Shown piece by piece: positions 44,650 to 52,837 of a stretch of 64,000 bases of DNA (position 1 is the stretch's first letter; the number at the start of each line of letters is the position of its first letter). The notes beneath the pieces were generated by a model, which saw only the letters and a list, made by a program, of their open reading frames with translations, was not told where the DNA came from and did no database searches. The stretch is from Rhodopseudomonas boonkerdii (GTDB lineage Bacteria; Pseudomonadota; Alphaproteobacteria; Rhizobiales; Xanthobacteraceae), in assembly GCF_021184025.1 (NCBI RefSeq), contig NZ_CP036537.1, positions 3,348,001 to 3,412,000 of the forward strand. Direction: 5' to 3'. The position numbers and the translations under genes were made by a program.

Positions 44650-47204
44650 GTCGGTACGACTCCGGCGAAGAGTTCGGCCGGAATCTTGGGCAGGACTTCG
44701 GCGAACAGATCACCGCCGGCGTCGGCCGGCGTTCGGATGGACACGATCAGCGAGTAGTTGATCTTCCGTTCATAACGGTCCTGCCCCGGCATATCGCCCC
44801 ACCAACCGCGCACCGGCACGACGGATATCCCGTCGCGATCGGCGAGTTGATAAGCCATTCCACGCCAGATGTCCTGGACGAGCGTCCCGCGCGAGCGGGA
44901 CGGCAAAACCCAGCCCTCGCCGCTTCCCGCGCTCTCGGTCATGTCGCCGCCAGCAAGCTGATTGTTGCGCAGTTGAGCCCGATCATCGCTCTCGCCGGAT
45001 CGCTTCACATCGAATTTGAGCCGATGCGACGGATATCTATCGCTTGCGCGATTCCTCGCTGCAGCATGGGGATCCGGTTCGACGAAGTAGGACAGCGTGC
45101 AGCGCATCTCGACCGGCGCCTGGTTGAGCTCCCTCAGCACCTCCTCCGGCCAGGGAAGCTTGAAATACTTCATCTCCTTGAGCCGGATGCCCTGCAGCTT
45201 GCCGCCCTTGAACGGCCTCTCATACGGCTGCATGTCGTCTTCGACGATGAGCGTCAGCGCGTTCGCCGCGCTTTCGAAGAGACGCTCCTCGTTGGGCACG
45301 CCCCAGCCGTAGCGGCCGAGCAACAGATCCATGACGTCCTGATTGGAATAGCCCGCGTCCCGATCACGCTCCGCCTGCGCGAGCATGGCAGGCGTCCAGT
45401 CCGCCGAATGGGCCAAGAGGCCCCTGATCGTCTCCATTCGATAGAGCGGGTATCGCGCCGCAAGCCGGGCGGCGAGCCCGGCCGCCATAGCAGTCGCCGT
45501 GCTCGTTTCTCCGGAGATCGTCAAAGGCGAAATCGGAGCCTGATGCGACGTCGTCACGACCATGTGCGCCGGCGACGGCCTGCTGAACACACCGTCGGGC
45601 TCCACCAGGAAGTTTCCTCCCTCCATGACGATGTCGGGCTTGATCGGATGCGGCCTGGACCAACGCCTGGCGGTGCGGGAAGTCGGCATCAGATCGCCGA
45701 CGGGAGCAACCATGACATCGCTGGAGCCCGGATCCTTGAGGCTTACGGCGCCGACCGAAAGCGCATTGACCGCCTGGGCGGGTGCCTGGATCGCATGGTT
45801 CTCGTTGCGGTCTTCATACTCCGCGATCTGGTAGGGCTCTTCCAGAGAATGAGGTGCGTTGCCGACAGCAGCGCAGAACAGGCGGGTGTTGTCTCCATCG
45901 CCATAGGCGAGTTGGTCGAGCACCGCCGACGTGCTGGTGGGACGCCCGTTCTCCTCTTCGCCCTGCGCGGTCTGCGCCAGGCAGAAGACGCGCCGGTGCG
46001 GCTCGCGCTCCACCAATGCGACCGCGCTCATCAGCGCGTCGCGTGCCGGCACGTCCCCCGTGGGTGTCGGGGCGGCCACGACCACGGACTCCAATGCAGT
46101 CGAGAGCGCGATCAGCGATGAAGCCGTTAGCCCTTCGAGATCGCCGAACTGCGCGACGCCGGCCATCCTGGTGCCGTGGCCCGAGCGATCGTTCGTGCCC
46201 CACGACTCGACGACAGTGAAGCAGCGGCTTTGAGGTAGCGATGAAGAGAGCAGATCGTGGCTACGGTTGACGCCAGTATCCAGCAGAGTGATCCGAGGCG
46301 CGTCAGCCGGCGGTCCCAAAATCCGCGATGCGACCTTCTCCATCACCGACGCTCTGCGCTCCGGCTCCATGTCGTAAAAGTCGGACACGAAGGTCGACGC
46401 GCTTCTCAGTTCGACGACGGAGGCGCTGGATCGCACAAGGGCTTCCAGTTGCTGCGGCGTCGCGGACACGTTTCGAACGACCGTTTCGATGAAAGCCGTC
46501 GGCTTCCCCAGCGGCTTGATGCCGAGCTTGTCGATGGCCTTCAAGAAGGAGTTCTCGAAGCCCGGCAGGGTCCATACCTCCCACGCGGTTTCGGTCCTCT
46601 TCTTCGGAAACCGCTCGATCTGATCCGTCCAGAAGTCCCTCAGGGTCGCACTGCGGATGGCCGCTCCGCTTTCGAAAAGCCAGAAATTCCTCGGCCGCCC
46701 CTTTTCGTCCTCCTCCTCGTCGTCGATGTCGTCGTTGTCGATGGCCTCCGACAGGTCACGCCACTCGGCATATTCGTCGAGGTTCTTGCGCAACGTCTCC
46801 AGGCTCTTCTTGGCGATGAAGAAGGTCGCCTGGTCGGGGGCGTCGGGCGCATCCTCATCGTCGCTCGCACGGCGAACGGACAGCAGTTTCAGGCCTGGCG
46901 AGTTGGCGCGCTTGCTGCCGACCTCGATCGGCACCGATGGGCGTGCGGAGACCGTGATCGCCGCTCCACGCTTGGCGGCAGGAACTCCGCTCTCTTTCTG
47001 CGCGGCGATGACGCTCTCAAGGTCGGCAATGCTCTCGTCGAGTTGCTTCCGCAGCGCCTGCGCGTGAGCCACCCTGTCTGAGATCGAAGGCGGCCGCTTC
47101 TTGTTGCCGCCTCCCCGCGCCCTGAAGTCCTCGGACGGTTTTCCAAGCCCCCGAAGATGGATGTGCCGATACTTCTCTGCGTCCGCCATGCCGCCGCTAC
47201 TCAC
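44646..47204 (-). CDS. ietS: Subtilisin-like serine protease, IetS type
   Basis: About 847-852 residues (MADAEKYRHIHLRG at 47189 is the likelier start). An N-terminal 290-residue extension includes a coiled coil (residues 40-65) and an acidic patch (DNDDIDDEEEDEKG at 151-164). The S8 catalytic domain follows, with Asp304 (ITLLDTGVN), His338 (RSGHGTRMAG), oxyanion Asn444 (AAVGNAP) and Ser563 (SGETSTATAMAAG), numbered from 47189. The C-terminal 280 residues are of unknown fold. There is no signal peptide, so it acts inside the cell. Paired with the AAA+ ATPase 25-40 bp upstream it matches IetAS, reported as a plasmid-stability toxin-antitoxin (IetS as toxin) and later as an anti-phage system. 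Confidence 0.85.
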   Translation of the reverse strand: MSSGGMADAEKYRHIHLRGLGKPSEDFRARGGGNKKRPPSISDRVAHAQALRKQLDESIADLESVIAAQKESGVPAAKRGAAITVSARPSVPIEVGSKRANSPGLKLLSVRRASDDEDAPDAPDQATFFIAKKSLETLRKNLDEYAEWRDLSEAIDNDDIDDEEEDEKGRPRNFWLFESGAAIRSATLRDFWTDQIERFPKKRTETAWEVWTLPGFENSFLKAIDKLGIKPLGKPTAFIETVVRNVSATPQQLEALVRSSASVVELRSASTFVSDFYDMEPERRASVMEKVASRILGPPADAPRITLLDTGVNRSHDLLSSSLPQSRCFTVVESWGTNDRSGHGTRMAGVAQFGDLEGLTASSLIALSTALESVVVAAPTPTGDVPARDALMSAVALVEREPHRRVFCLAQTAQGEEENGRPTSTSAVLDQLAYGDGDNTRLFCAAVGNAPHSLEEPYQIAEYEDRNENHAIQAPAQAVNALSVGAVSLKDPGSSDVMVAPVGDLMPTSRTARRWSRPHPIKPDIVMEGGNFLVEPDGVFSRPSPAHMVVTTSHQAPISPLTISGETSTATAMAAGLAARLAARYPLYRMETIRGLLAHSADWTPAMLAQAERDRDAGYSNQDVMDLLLGRYGWGVPNEERLFESAANALTLIVEDDMQPYERPFKGGKLQGIRLKEMKYFKLPWPEEVLRELNQAPVEMRCTLSYFVEPDPHAAARNRASDRYPSHRLKFDVKRSGESDDRAQLRNNQLAGGDMTESAGSGEGWVLPSRSRGTLVQDIWRGMAYQLADRDGISVVPVRGWWGDMPGQDRYERKINYSLIVSIRTPADAGGDLFAEVLPKIPAELFAGVVPT

Positions 47205-47229
47205 ACGTCTGGCGGCGCTGATTCGCCGC

Positions 47230-48210
47230 CTACTCGCGGTGGATGTTAGCCCGATCGCGCAACGCGCGACATAGGACTTCCGTGGTCAGCTCGCGCCCGT
47301 GGGCGATGACCGCGATGCGGCCGGCGTTCTCCGCCGCGGCGGCAAGATCCGCCTGACTGAGATCGCCCGTGAATGAATCGACTTCCTGCCAAGCGATTGC
47401 TTCCCGGTCGAACCTGAGCAAATTGTTGCGTAGCACCTGACGCGCCTCTTCGGGCGACGGGTTCGCATATGCGAAGGCCTCGTCGAAGCGGCGGAAAAGC
47501 GCCGCGTCCAGCAAGGATCGATGGTTGGTCGCTGCGACGATCAGGCTGAGAGACTGATCTTCTTCCAGGAACTGCAGGAACGAGTTCAGCATCCGGCGGG
47601 CTTCGCCGATATCGTTGTCGGCCCCGCGGCTGGAGGCCAGCGCATCGACTTCGTCGAAGAAGTAGACTCCGCGGGCGGTGTGCATGGCGTCGAAGATCAG
47701 ACGGAGCTTCGCGGCCGTCTCGCCGAGAAACTTGGTGATCACGGCGTCGAGCCGGATTTTGAAAAGCGGAAGGCCGAGCTCGCAGGCCATGGCAGCGGCC
47801 GTCATCCCCTTCCCGGTGCCGGGCGGGCCCGAGAACAGAAATTTCCTGCGCGGCAGCATGCCCTCGGCCTCGAGCGTTTCGCGCTCGCGATGCTCCCGCA
47901 CGACCCAAAGAATTCTGTCGCGCAGATCGCCGTTCACGACCAGGTCCGAGATGCGAACTTCGGGATAGGACGCCTTCACCAAGGAAGACAGTTCTCCCCT
48001 GGGTGCGGCGATCGGCACCGGACCGGCGCTTCGGCCGCCCGAGGCCTGATTGCGCACGCGTTGGACGAGGGTCTTGATCTCGTCGGCGACCTTGTTCTTT
48101 CCCGCCTTGTCGGCGTCGCTCGCGATGTGCTCCGCGATCGAAAGGAACTGTTGATTGTCCCCTGCCGCGTGGCTTCGGATCATGGCGAGTATCTGCTTGG
48201 AATTCGTCAT
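47230..48210 (-). CDS. ietA: AAA+ ATPase, IetA type
   Basis: A 326-residue AAA+ ATPase. Walker A is GPPGTGKG (residues 128-135), Walker B is FFDEVD (184-189), sensor 1 is IVAATNH and the arginine-finger region is ALFRRFDEAFAY. The first 110 residues are helical with no known domain. The gene lies between an HTH regulator (4-base ATGA overlap upstream) and the subtilisin gene. In the described IetAS pair the ATPase restrains the protease; the same is expected here. Confidence 0.88.
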   Translation of the reverse strand: MTNSKQILAMIRSHAAGDNQQFLSIAEHIASDADKAGKNKVADEIKTLVQRVRNQASGGRSAGPVPIAAPRGELSSLVKASYPEVRISDLVVNGDLRDRILWVVREHRERETLEAEGMLPRRKFLFSGPPGTGKGMTAAAMACELGLPLFKIRLDAVITKFLGETAAKLRLIFDAMHTARGVYFFDEVDALASSRGADNDIGEARRMLNSFLQFLEEDQSLSLIVAATNHRSLLDAALFRRFDEAFAYANPSPEEARQVLRNNLLRFDREAIAWQEVDSFTGDLSQADLAAAAENAGRIAVIAHGRELTTEVLCRALRDRANIHRE

Positions 48211-48566
48211 GACGCTTCCTTTCCGGACGGCCCGTCCAGAGCGGTGGATATAATCTTCTGGGCTTTCGGAAACAGATTAACGAATTTACGCAATAAACGC
48301 AAATCGTTTTCGGAAACACCTCGGATCCATGATTCCACGTCAACGCCGAGTCCGTCCACGGGCTCTTTAGGCGGATTGACCAGCTTGTGGACACGTCGCT
48401 CGAGTTCTGCAGAAAACATCTGATCTTTCAGGGATCTACTGACTGTTGAGACATCCACCCTCAACAAGCGCGCTGCCTGTGAACAGTTCAAGCCAGACGC
48501 GGCCATCCAGTCTCTCAACTGCTGAGCCACGCCCTGTCGGTGCCGTTTCGGAGGTCTTCCAGCCAT
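48207..48566 (-). CDS. HTH regulator of the ietAS operon
   Basis: A 119-residue protein. From the ATG at 48566 it reads MAGRPPKRHRQGVAQQLRDW, then a helix-turn-helix LNCSQAARLLRVDVSTVSRS, and a charged C-terminus. The basic N-terminal GRPPKRHR resembles an AT-hook, suited to minor-groove contact with the AT-rich dyad 6 bp upstream (48572-48588). The stop overlaps the ietA start by 4 bases. It is most likely the autoregulator of the three-gene operon. The open frame upstream of 48566 is not used. Confidence 0.75.
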   Translation of the reverse strand: MAGRPPKRHRQGVAQQLRDWMAASGLNCSQAARLLRVDVSTVSRSLKDQMFSAELERRVHKLVNPPKEPVDGLGVDVESWIRGVSENDLRLLRKFVNLFPKAQKIISTALDGPSGKEAS

Positions 48567-48571
48567 GTTTG

Positions 48572-48588
48572 TATTTATTGCATAAATA
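48572..48588. promoter_or_regulatory. Putative autoregulatory operator of the HTH-ietAS operon
   Basis: TATTTAT-TGC-ATAAATA is a perfect dyad of 7-bp arms just upstream of the HTH start codon. It is strikingly AT-rich against its GC-rich surroundings. Confidence 0.6.
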
Positions 48589-48747
48589 GTTGTTGCAAGC
48601 AATCCGGATCTTCGGCGACCAAGGCTCCCTGCCTGCTCCATCGCAGGATCTGCACCGGCCCCCTCGCCCAAACGCCAAATGCGACTCGACTTATGTTCTC
48701 TATATGTTCTAATTCATCACATAACCAATCACACTGCGAGTTGGCGG

Positions 48748-49122
48748 ATGCCGTCCCCGAAACAGATGGAAAAGCTGGAGGCGGAGGCCGTCCGCAAACG
48801 GGCCTCGGCCCCGTCCGGCACGGAAAGCGCCGACATGCCGCCCGAATACTGGGACGCCGTCCTGAGCGACCCCAGTGCGGGCGCACGCTCGTCTGGCGGC
48901 GTCCCCGTTCAGCAGCGGCGGCTGTCCGAGATCCCTCGCCACGTACTCCGTGTCTCCTGCCGGCGCTGCGACCGCACCATCGAGATTCAGAAAACCGATG
49001 CGGTCCGCCTCTACGGCGAGCACGCGATCTGGAAAGATGTCGGTCAACGACTGCTCGACAACACGTGCCGCGAGCGGACGGGGCGTTACGAAGAAGACGG
49101 CTGCTGGCCGTCGTTTTCTTAA
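48748..49122 (+). CDS. Small Cys-containing hypothetical protein, 124 aa
   Basis: From the ATG at 48748 (MPSPKQMEKLEAEAVRKRAS) the first half is charged and probably disordered. The second half has VLRVSCRRCDRTIEIQKTDA, then VRLYGEHAIWKDVGQRLLDN, TCRERTGRYEEDGCWPSF. The CxxC plus two later Cys could bind zinc. I recall similar conserved unknown proteins in Bradyrhizobium genomes. It is divergent from the HTH-ietAS operon and lies upstream of another small Cys protein. Confidence 0.65.
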   Translation: MPSPKQMEKLEAEAVRKRASAPSGTESADMPPEYWDAVLSDPSAGARSSGGVPVQQRRLSEIPRHVLRVSCRRCDRTIEIQKTDAVRLYGEHAIWKDVGQRLLDNTCRERTGRYEEDGCWPSFS

Positions 49123-49170
49123 TCCCGGCTTCGCCGGTCCGTAGACCCGTCCCCCACGATCGACCAAGCC

Positions 49171-49386
49171 GTGAACGGCGGCTTTCCCTGGCTGCAGATC
49201 GAGTACTCCCGCTGCAGGGCACCGAGTGAGGTCGACCTCGCCGCCCTGTCCCATCCGCCGACCACCTTCGTCCATGACCTCGCCAGCCGACTCCGCTGCC
49301 GGAAATGTGCCAAGGTGGGGCGGCGACCTGGAGCCACCCTGTTGCAGCTCGCACCGCGCCCCCGCCATCCATCGACGGATCCATGA
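49171..49386 (+). CDS. Small zinc-ribbon-like hypothetical protein, 71 aa
   Basis: Starts at GTG (49171): VNGGFPWLQIEYSRCRAPSE, then VDLAALSHPPTTFVHDLASR, LRCRKCAKVGRRPGATLLQL. One CxxC (CRKC) is intact; the N-terminal partner reads YSRC instead of the CxRC expected for a full zinc ribbon, so one ligand may be lost. It ends directly against the start of the next gene, which suggests co-transcription. No function known. Confidence 0.6.
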   Translation: MNGGFPWLQIEYSRCRAPSEVDLAALSHPPTTFVHDLASRLRCRKCAKVGRRPGATLLQLAPRPRHPSTDP

Positions 49387-50109
49387 ATGTGTAACCTGTA
49401 CTCGATGACCAAGAACCAGGCGGCCATCCGTCAGCTCGTCGCGGTCACGAAGGATGCGACCGGCAACTTACCGCCGCTGCCAGGCATCTTTCCCGACAAG
49501 ATGGCTCCAATCGTGCGGAATGCCGATGGCGGTCGCGAGCTCGCGATGCTGCGCTGGGGCATGCCATCGTCATCGCAGGCGATCTTCAAGAAGGCGACCA
49601 CGCGTGCCGAGAAGCTGGCGGCCAAGGGAAAGCAGTACGATTTCAAGGAGCTGCTGCGGCTGGAGCCCGACAAGGGCACGACCAACATCCGGAACACAAC
49701 GAGCAAACACTGGAAGCGCTGGTTCGGCGTCGAGCACCGCTGCATCGTGCCGTTCTCGTCCTTCAGCGAGTTCAACAAGGATGCCGGGGGCGACATCTGG
49801 TTCGCGCTCGACGAGAGCCGCCCTCTCGTCTGCTTCGCCGGCCTCTGGACGAACTGGACATCGGTCCGGATCATCAAGGAAGGCGAGACGACCAACGACA
49901 TATTCGCATTCCTGACGACGGACGCTAATGCCGAGGTGCATGCCGTTCATCCCAAAGCGATGCCCGTCATCCTCACCAAACCCGAGGAAGTCGACGTCTG
50001 GATGCGAGCCCCCTGGGACGAAGCCAAGGATCTGCAACGCAAGCTTCCCGATGGGTCACTCCAGATCGTGGCGCGGGGACAGAAGAAGGATGGGAGCGAT
50101 GCGAATTAA
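49387..50109 (+). CDS. SOS-response-associated peptidase (HMCES/YedK family)
   Basis: A 240-residue SRAP protein that forms thiazolidine crosslinks with abasic sites in single-stranded DNA. The ATG at 49387 gives [17 protein letters not shown] with the catalytic Cys2. Other family marks: [55 protein letters not shown] with the Glu-containing strand, FAGLWTNW and [11 protein letters not shown] (the HxRMP His motif in variant form). It starts a run of DNA-damage genes with dinB. Confidence 0.92.
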   Translation: MCNLYSMTKNQAAIRQLVAVTKDATGNLPPLPGIFPDKMAPIVRNADGGRELAMLRWGMPSSSQAIFKKATTRAEKLAAKGKQYDFKELLRLEPDKGTTNIRNTTSKHWKRWFGVEHRCIVPFSSFSEFNKDAGGDIWFALDESRPLVCFAGLWTNWTSVRIIKEGETTNDIFAFLTTDANAEVHAVHPKAMPVILTKPEEVDVWMRAPWDEAKDLQRKLPDGSLQIVARGQKKDGSDAN

Positions 50110-50368
50110 GTGGATTGCCTTGCTCGCCTTGATCATGCCGACCGTCGTTGCGGCTCAGGACATCACGCAGCGTCCGGTACGCACCGAGAAGATCACCGGG
50201 ACAACAACAGGCGTCGGACTCTACGAAGTGGCACCGGACGGTACCGTCCTCATCGATTGGCGCGCCGTCGAGGCGACCGCTGAAGGGCCGACCGATCGCA
50301 CGCTGACGCCGGTCGCACAAATGATGCTGGCCATCCGGGACGGCAAATGGAAGCCGATGTCCCGTTGA
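50099..50368 (+). CDS. Small exported hypothetical protein, 89 aa
   Basis: [20 protein letters not shown] is a signal peptide; the mature part (about 69 residues) has [20 protein letters not shown] and ends DGKWKPMSR. No family recognised. It overlaps the SRAP gene before it by 11 bases and the dinB gene after it by about 22 bases, so it is part of the same transcript. Confidence 0.6.
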   Translation: MRIKWIALLALIMPTVVAAQDITQRPVRTEKITGTTTGVGLYEVAPDGTVLIDWRAVEATAEGPTDRTLTPVAQMMLAIRDGKWKPMSR

Positions 50369-51456
50369 ATCAGGAAGGGCCTGCCGCAGCGCGCCAGCGC
50401 AAGATCATCCACATCGACATGGATGCCTTCTACGCGTCGGTTGAACAACGCGATAATCCGGAACTGCGGGACAAGCCCGTCGCGGTCGGCGGCTCCCGGG
50501 AACGCGGTGTCGTGGCGGCCGCGAGCTATGAAGCCCGCAGGTTCGGTGTCCGGTCGGCCATGCCGTCCGTGACCGCCAAGCGTCAGTGTCCGGATTTGAT
50601 CTTCGTGAAGCCCCGCTTCGAAGTCTATAAGGCTATCAGCCAGCAGATCCGCGAGATCTTCGCCGAGCACACGCCGATCATCGAGCCGCTTTCGCTCGAT
50701 GAGGCCTATCTCGACGTCACGGAGAACCTGCAGTCAATTCCGCTCGCCCGCGACATCGCCTTGGCGATCCGAGCGAAGATCAAGACGGAGACCGGGCTGA
50801 ACGCCTCGGCCGGCATCAGCTACAATAAGTTCTTGGCCAAGCTCGCGTCCGACCATCGCAAGCCGAACGGACAGTATGTGATATCTCCGGAGATGGGACC
50901 GGCATTCGTCGAGACGCTCCCCGTCGGTAAATTCCATGGCATCGGTCCGGCGACCGCCGCCAAGTTCAATGCACTCGGCATCCGGACCGGCCTCGACATC
51001 CGCAATCAGACGCTGGCCTTCCTCGAAGCAAACTTCGGTAAGTCGGGCACATACTACTATTGGATCTCGCGGGGCATCGACGAGCGCCCCGTCCGCGCGA
51101 ACCGCATCCGCAAATCGGTCGGTGCCGAGAACACGTTCTTCGAGGACCTGAACGATTTCGCAACCATGGCGACCGCCTTGACGCCACTCGTCGACAAGGT
51201 CTCGCGGCACTGCGAGACGACCGGCAACCGAGGCAGGACGGTGACGCTGAAAATCAAGTTCTTCGATTTCGAGATCATGTCGCGGAGCCGCTCTACCGAA
51301 GTCCCGGTCGGCACCCGCGACGATCTAAACCGGGCAGCGATTCAGTTGCTGAAGAGCGTCATGCCGCTGCCGAAGCCCGTCCGCCTGCTCGGCGTTTCGC
51401 TCTCGTCGCTGCAGCGGAACGATGACGAAGCCGAACAACTCGGATTGCAGATCTAG
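50347..51456 (+). CDS. dinB: DNA polymerase IV (Y-family)
   Basis: A 369-residue translesion polymerase. Catalytic residues are in KIIHIDMDAFYASVEQRDNP and PLSLDEAYLDVTENL; the steric and finger motifs include VVAAASYEARRFGVRSAMPS, NKFLAKLASDHRKPNGQYVI and the HhH segment FHGIGPATAAKFNALGI. The little-finger domain is present. The start at 50347 overlaps the upstream gene. With the SRAP peptidase it makes a compact damage-tolerance unit. Confidence 0.95.
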   Translation: MEADVPLNQEGPAAARQRKIIHIDMDAFYASVEQRDNPELRDKPVAVGGSRERGVVAAASYEARRFGVRSAMPSVTAKRQCPDLIFVKPRFEVYKAISQQIREIFAEHTPIIEPLSLDEAYLDVTENLQSIPLARDIALAIRAKIKTETGLNASAGISYNKFLAKLASDHRKPNGQYVISPEMGPAFVETLPVGKFHGIGPATAAKFNALGIRTGLDIRNQTLAFLEANFGKSGTYYYWISRGIDERPVRANRIRKSVGAENTFFEDLNDFATMATALTPLVDKVSRHCETTGNRGRTVTLKIKFFDFEIMSRSRSTEVPVGTRDDLNRAAIQLLKSVMPLPKPVRLLGVSLSSLQRNDDEAEQLGLQI

Positions 51457-51458
51457 CG

Positions 51459-51968
51459 ATGACCGATAGCACCGCCCCTATTTTCATCCTCACCGCCGAG
51501 CTGGACGCCGAAAGCTTCGCCTGGCTGGATGGCCTGCGACGAGCGCACTTTCCAGCGGAGCGGAACTTCCTGTCCGCTCATCTCACGATGTTTCATCGTT
51601 TGTCGCCGCTGCACATCGAGCGCCTATTGGCGATCCCGCTTCCGTCGGGTCCGATGAAGATCGCGTTCACCGGCGTCACTTTCCTTGGCTTCGGCAGCGC
51701 GATACGAGCCACCTCGGGCGAACTAGAGCGATTACGCGAAGAGTTGAAGGATGGCATGGGCGACGAATTTTCGCGTCAGGACGCACAACGCTGGTCACCC
51801 CACGTCACGGTCCAAAACAAGGTGCCGCCGGAAGAGGCCCGCGGCCTGTTCAGGACGCTCGACGACACGTTCACCCCACGCGACGGTGAAGCGCTCGGCT
51901 TGCTTGTCTGGGAGTATCGTGGTGGCCCTTGGAATCTGTCACATCGTCTTCCGTTCGCGCACCGGTAG
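51459..51968 (+). CDS. 2'-5' RNA ligase/cyclic phosphodiesterase-like protein
   Basis: A 169-residue 2H-phosphoesterase. The paired HxT motifs are HLTMFHRL (near residue 37) and HVTVQNKV (near 113). The family hydrolyses or ligates 2',3'-cyclic or 2'-5' phosphodiester RNA ends; the specific reaction is unknown. It starts two bases after the dinB stop and so is co-expressed with it. Confidence 0.85.
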   Translation: MTDSTAPIFILTAELDAESFAWLDGLRRAHFPAERNFLSAHLTMFHRLSPLHIERLLAIPLPSGPMKIAFTGVTFLGFGSAIRATSGELERLREELKDGMGDEFSRQDAQRWSPHVTVQNKVPPEEARGLFRTLDDTFTPRDGEALGLLVWEYRGGPWNLSHRLPFAHR

Positions 51969-51992
51969 GACACATGCTTAGCGACGGCAGCC

Positions 51993-52211
51993 TCAGGCGA
52001 CTTTACGTTTGCGGGTCGAAGCCGCCTTCGCGCGAGATGGTTTCTTCGGAGTAGCGGGTTTCACGCTGGCGATCTGCCCCAGAGACTCGGCGATCAGTGC
52101 GCGTTGAGCGTTCAGCCAGAAGGCCTCAGAGCTACCGTCGGGACGGCCGGCATCATTCCACATGTGATAGGCGCGAACCCGGATAGCTTCTTCCATGTTC
52201 AACATCGACAA
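51993..52211 (-). CDS. DUF2934-domain protein, 72 aa
   Basis: The motif MEEAIRVRAYHMWNDAGRPD followed by GSSEAFWLNAQRALIAE is the DUF2934 core; a Lys/Arg/Ala-rich tail (KKPSRAKAASTRKRKVA) could bind nucleic acid. DUF2934 proteins are common in Rhizobiales and of unknown function. The ATG at 52211 or 52205 could be used. Confidence 0.75.
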   Translation of the reverse strand: MSMLNMEEAIRVRAYHMWNDAGRPDGSSEAFWLNAQRALIAESLGQIASVKPATPKKPSRAKAASTRKRKVA

Positions 52212-52300
52212 CTCCTACTGCAACGCGCGAACGATGGATCGCCCCGATTAACAAACACCTACTGCGCAAATGAAACTTGGATGACCTGTCGCGTGCCCCC

Positions 52301-52837
52301 TCACGCGGGCCGATCCGACGATCGCAGGCAATTCTGGCGCATAATTCCCATGACCTTGCGGAAAGACGACACCTCTTCCGCTGTCGCCCCTCGGAAGATC
52401 AATTCGTCCGCAGCTCTACGCGTCGGGTCGCTCCGTAGTGCCAGCTCCCTGCCTCGTCGAGTGAGCGCGATCATCCTCCCGCGCATATCATTCTCCTTGG
52501 GCCGGCGTCGAACGAGTCCCACCGCCTCGAGTCTAGCGACCTGGGAACTGACGAACTGGCTCGATACCGACAGTGACGCAGCCAAGGCGCCCACAGCGAC
52601 CGATCGCATTTCGAAAATCTTCAGAATCGCGCCGTACTGGAACGCCGTCACTCCCGCATCGCGCGCCGTGTGATGGCGCGTTCTCGCGACAATTCGCGAA
52701 ACTTCGAGGAAGTCCCCGACGAGCTCACTCGCCGCGGAACCGTCTTTCTCCACCAACCTGTTCTCGCGGCCCTCGGTGCGCCGCGTAGACGTGTGTCCGA
52801 CTATCGATTTCGAATCATAGCGTATACCGGGCTTCAT
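52301..52837 (-). CDS. MarR-family regulator
   Basis: About 178 residues from the ATG at 52837. The winged helix is visible in AGVTAFQYGAILKIFEMRSV, LAASLSVSSQFVSSQVARLE and VGLVRRRPKENDMRGRMIAL. The first 35 residues are unusual and poorly structured, so a later start is possible. The ATG overlaps the stop of the DUF2147 gene by 4 bases, placing the two in one operon. Confidence 0.75.
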   Translation of the reverse strand: MKPGIRYDSKSIVGHTSTRRTEGRENRLVEKDGSAASELVGDFLEVSRIVARTRHHTARDAGVTAFQYGAILKIFEMRSVAVGALAASLSVSSQFVSSQVARLEAVGLVRRRPKENDMRGRMIALTRRGRELALRSDPTRRAADELIFRGATAEEVSSFRKVMGIMRQNCLRSSDRPA

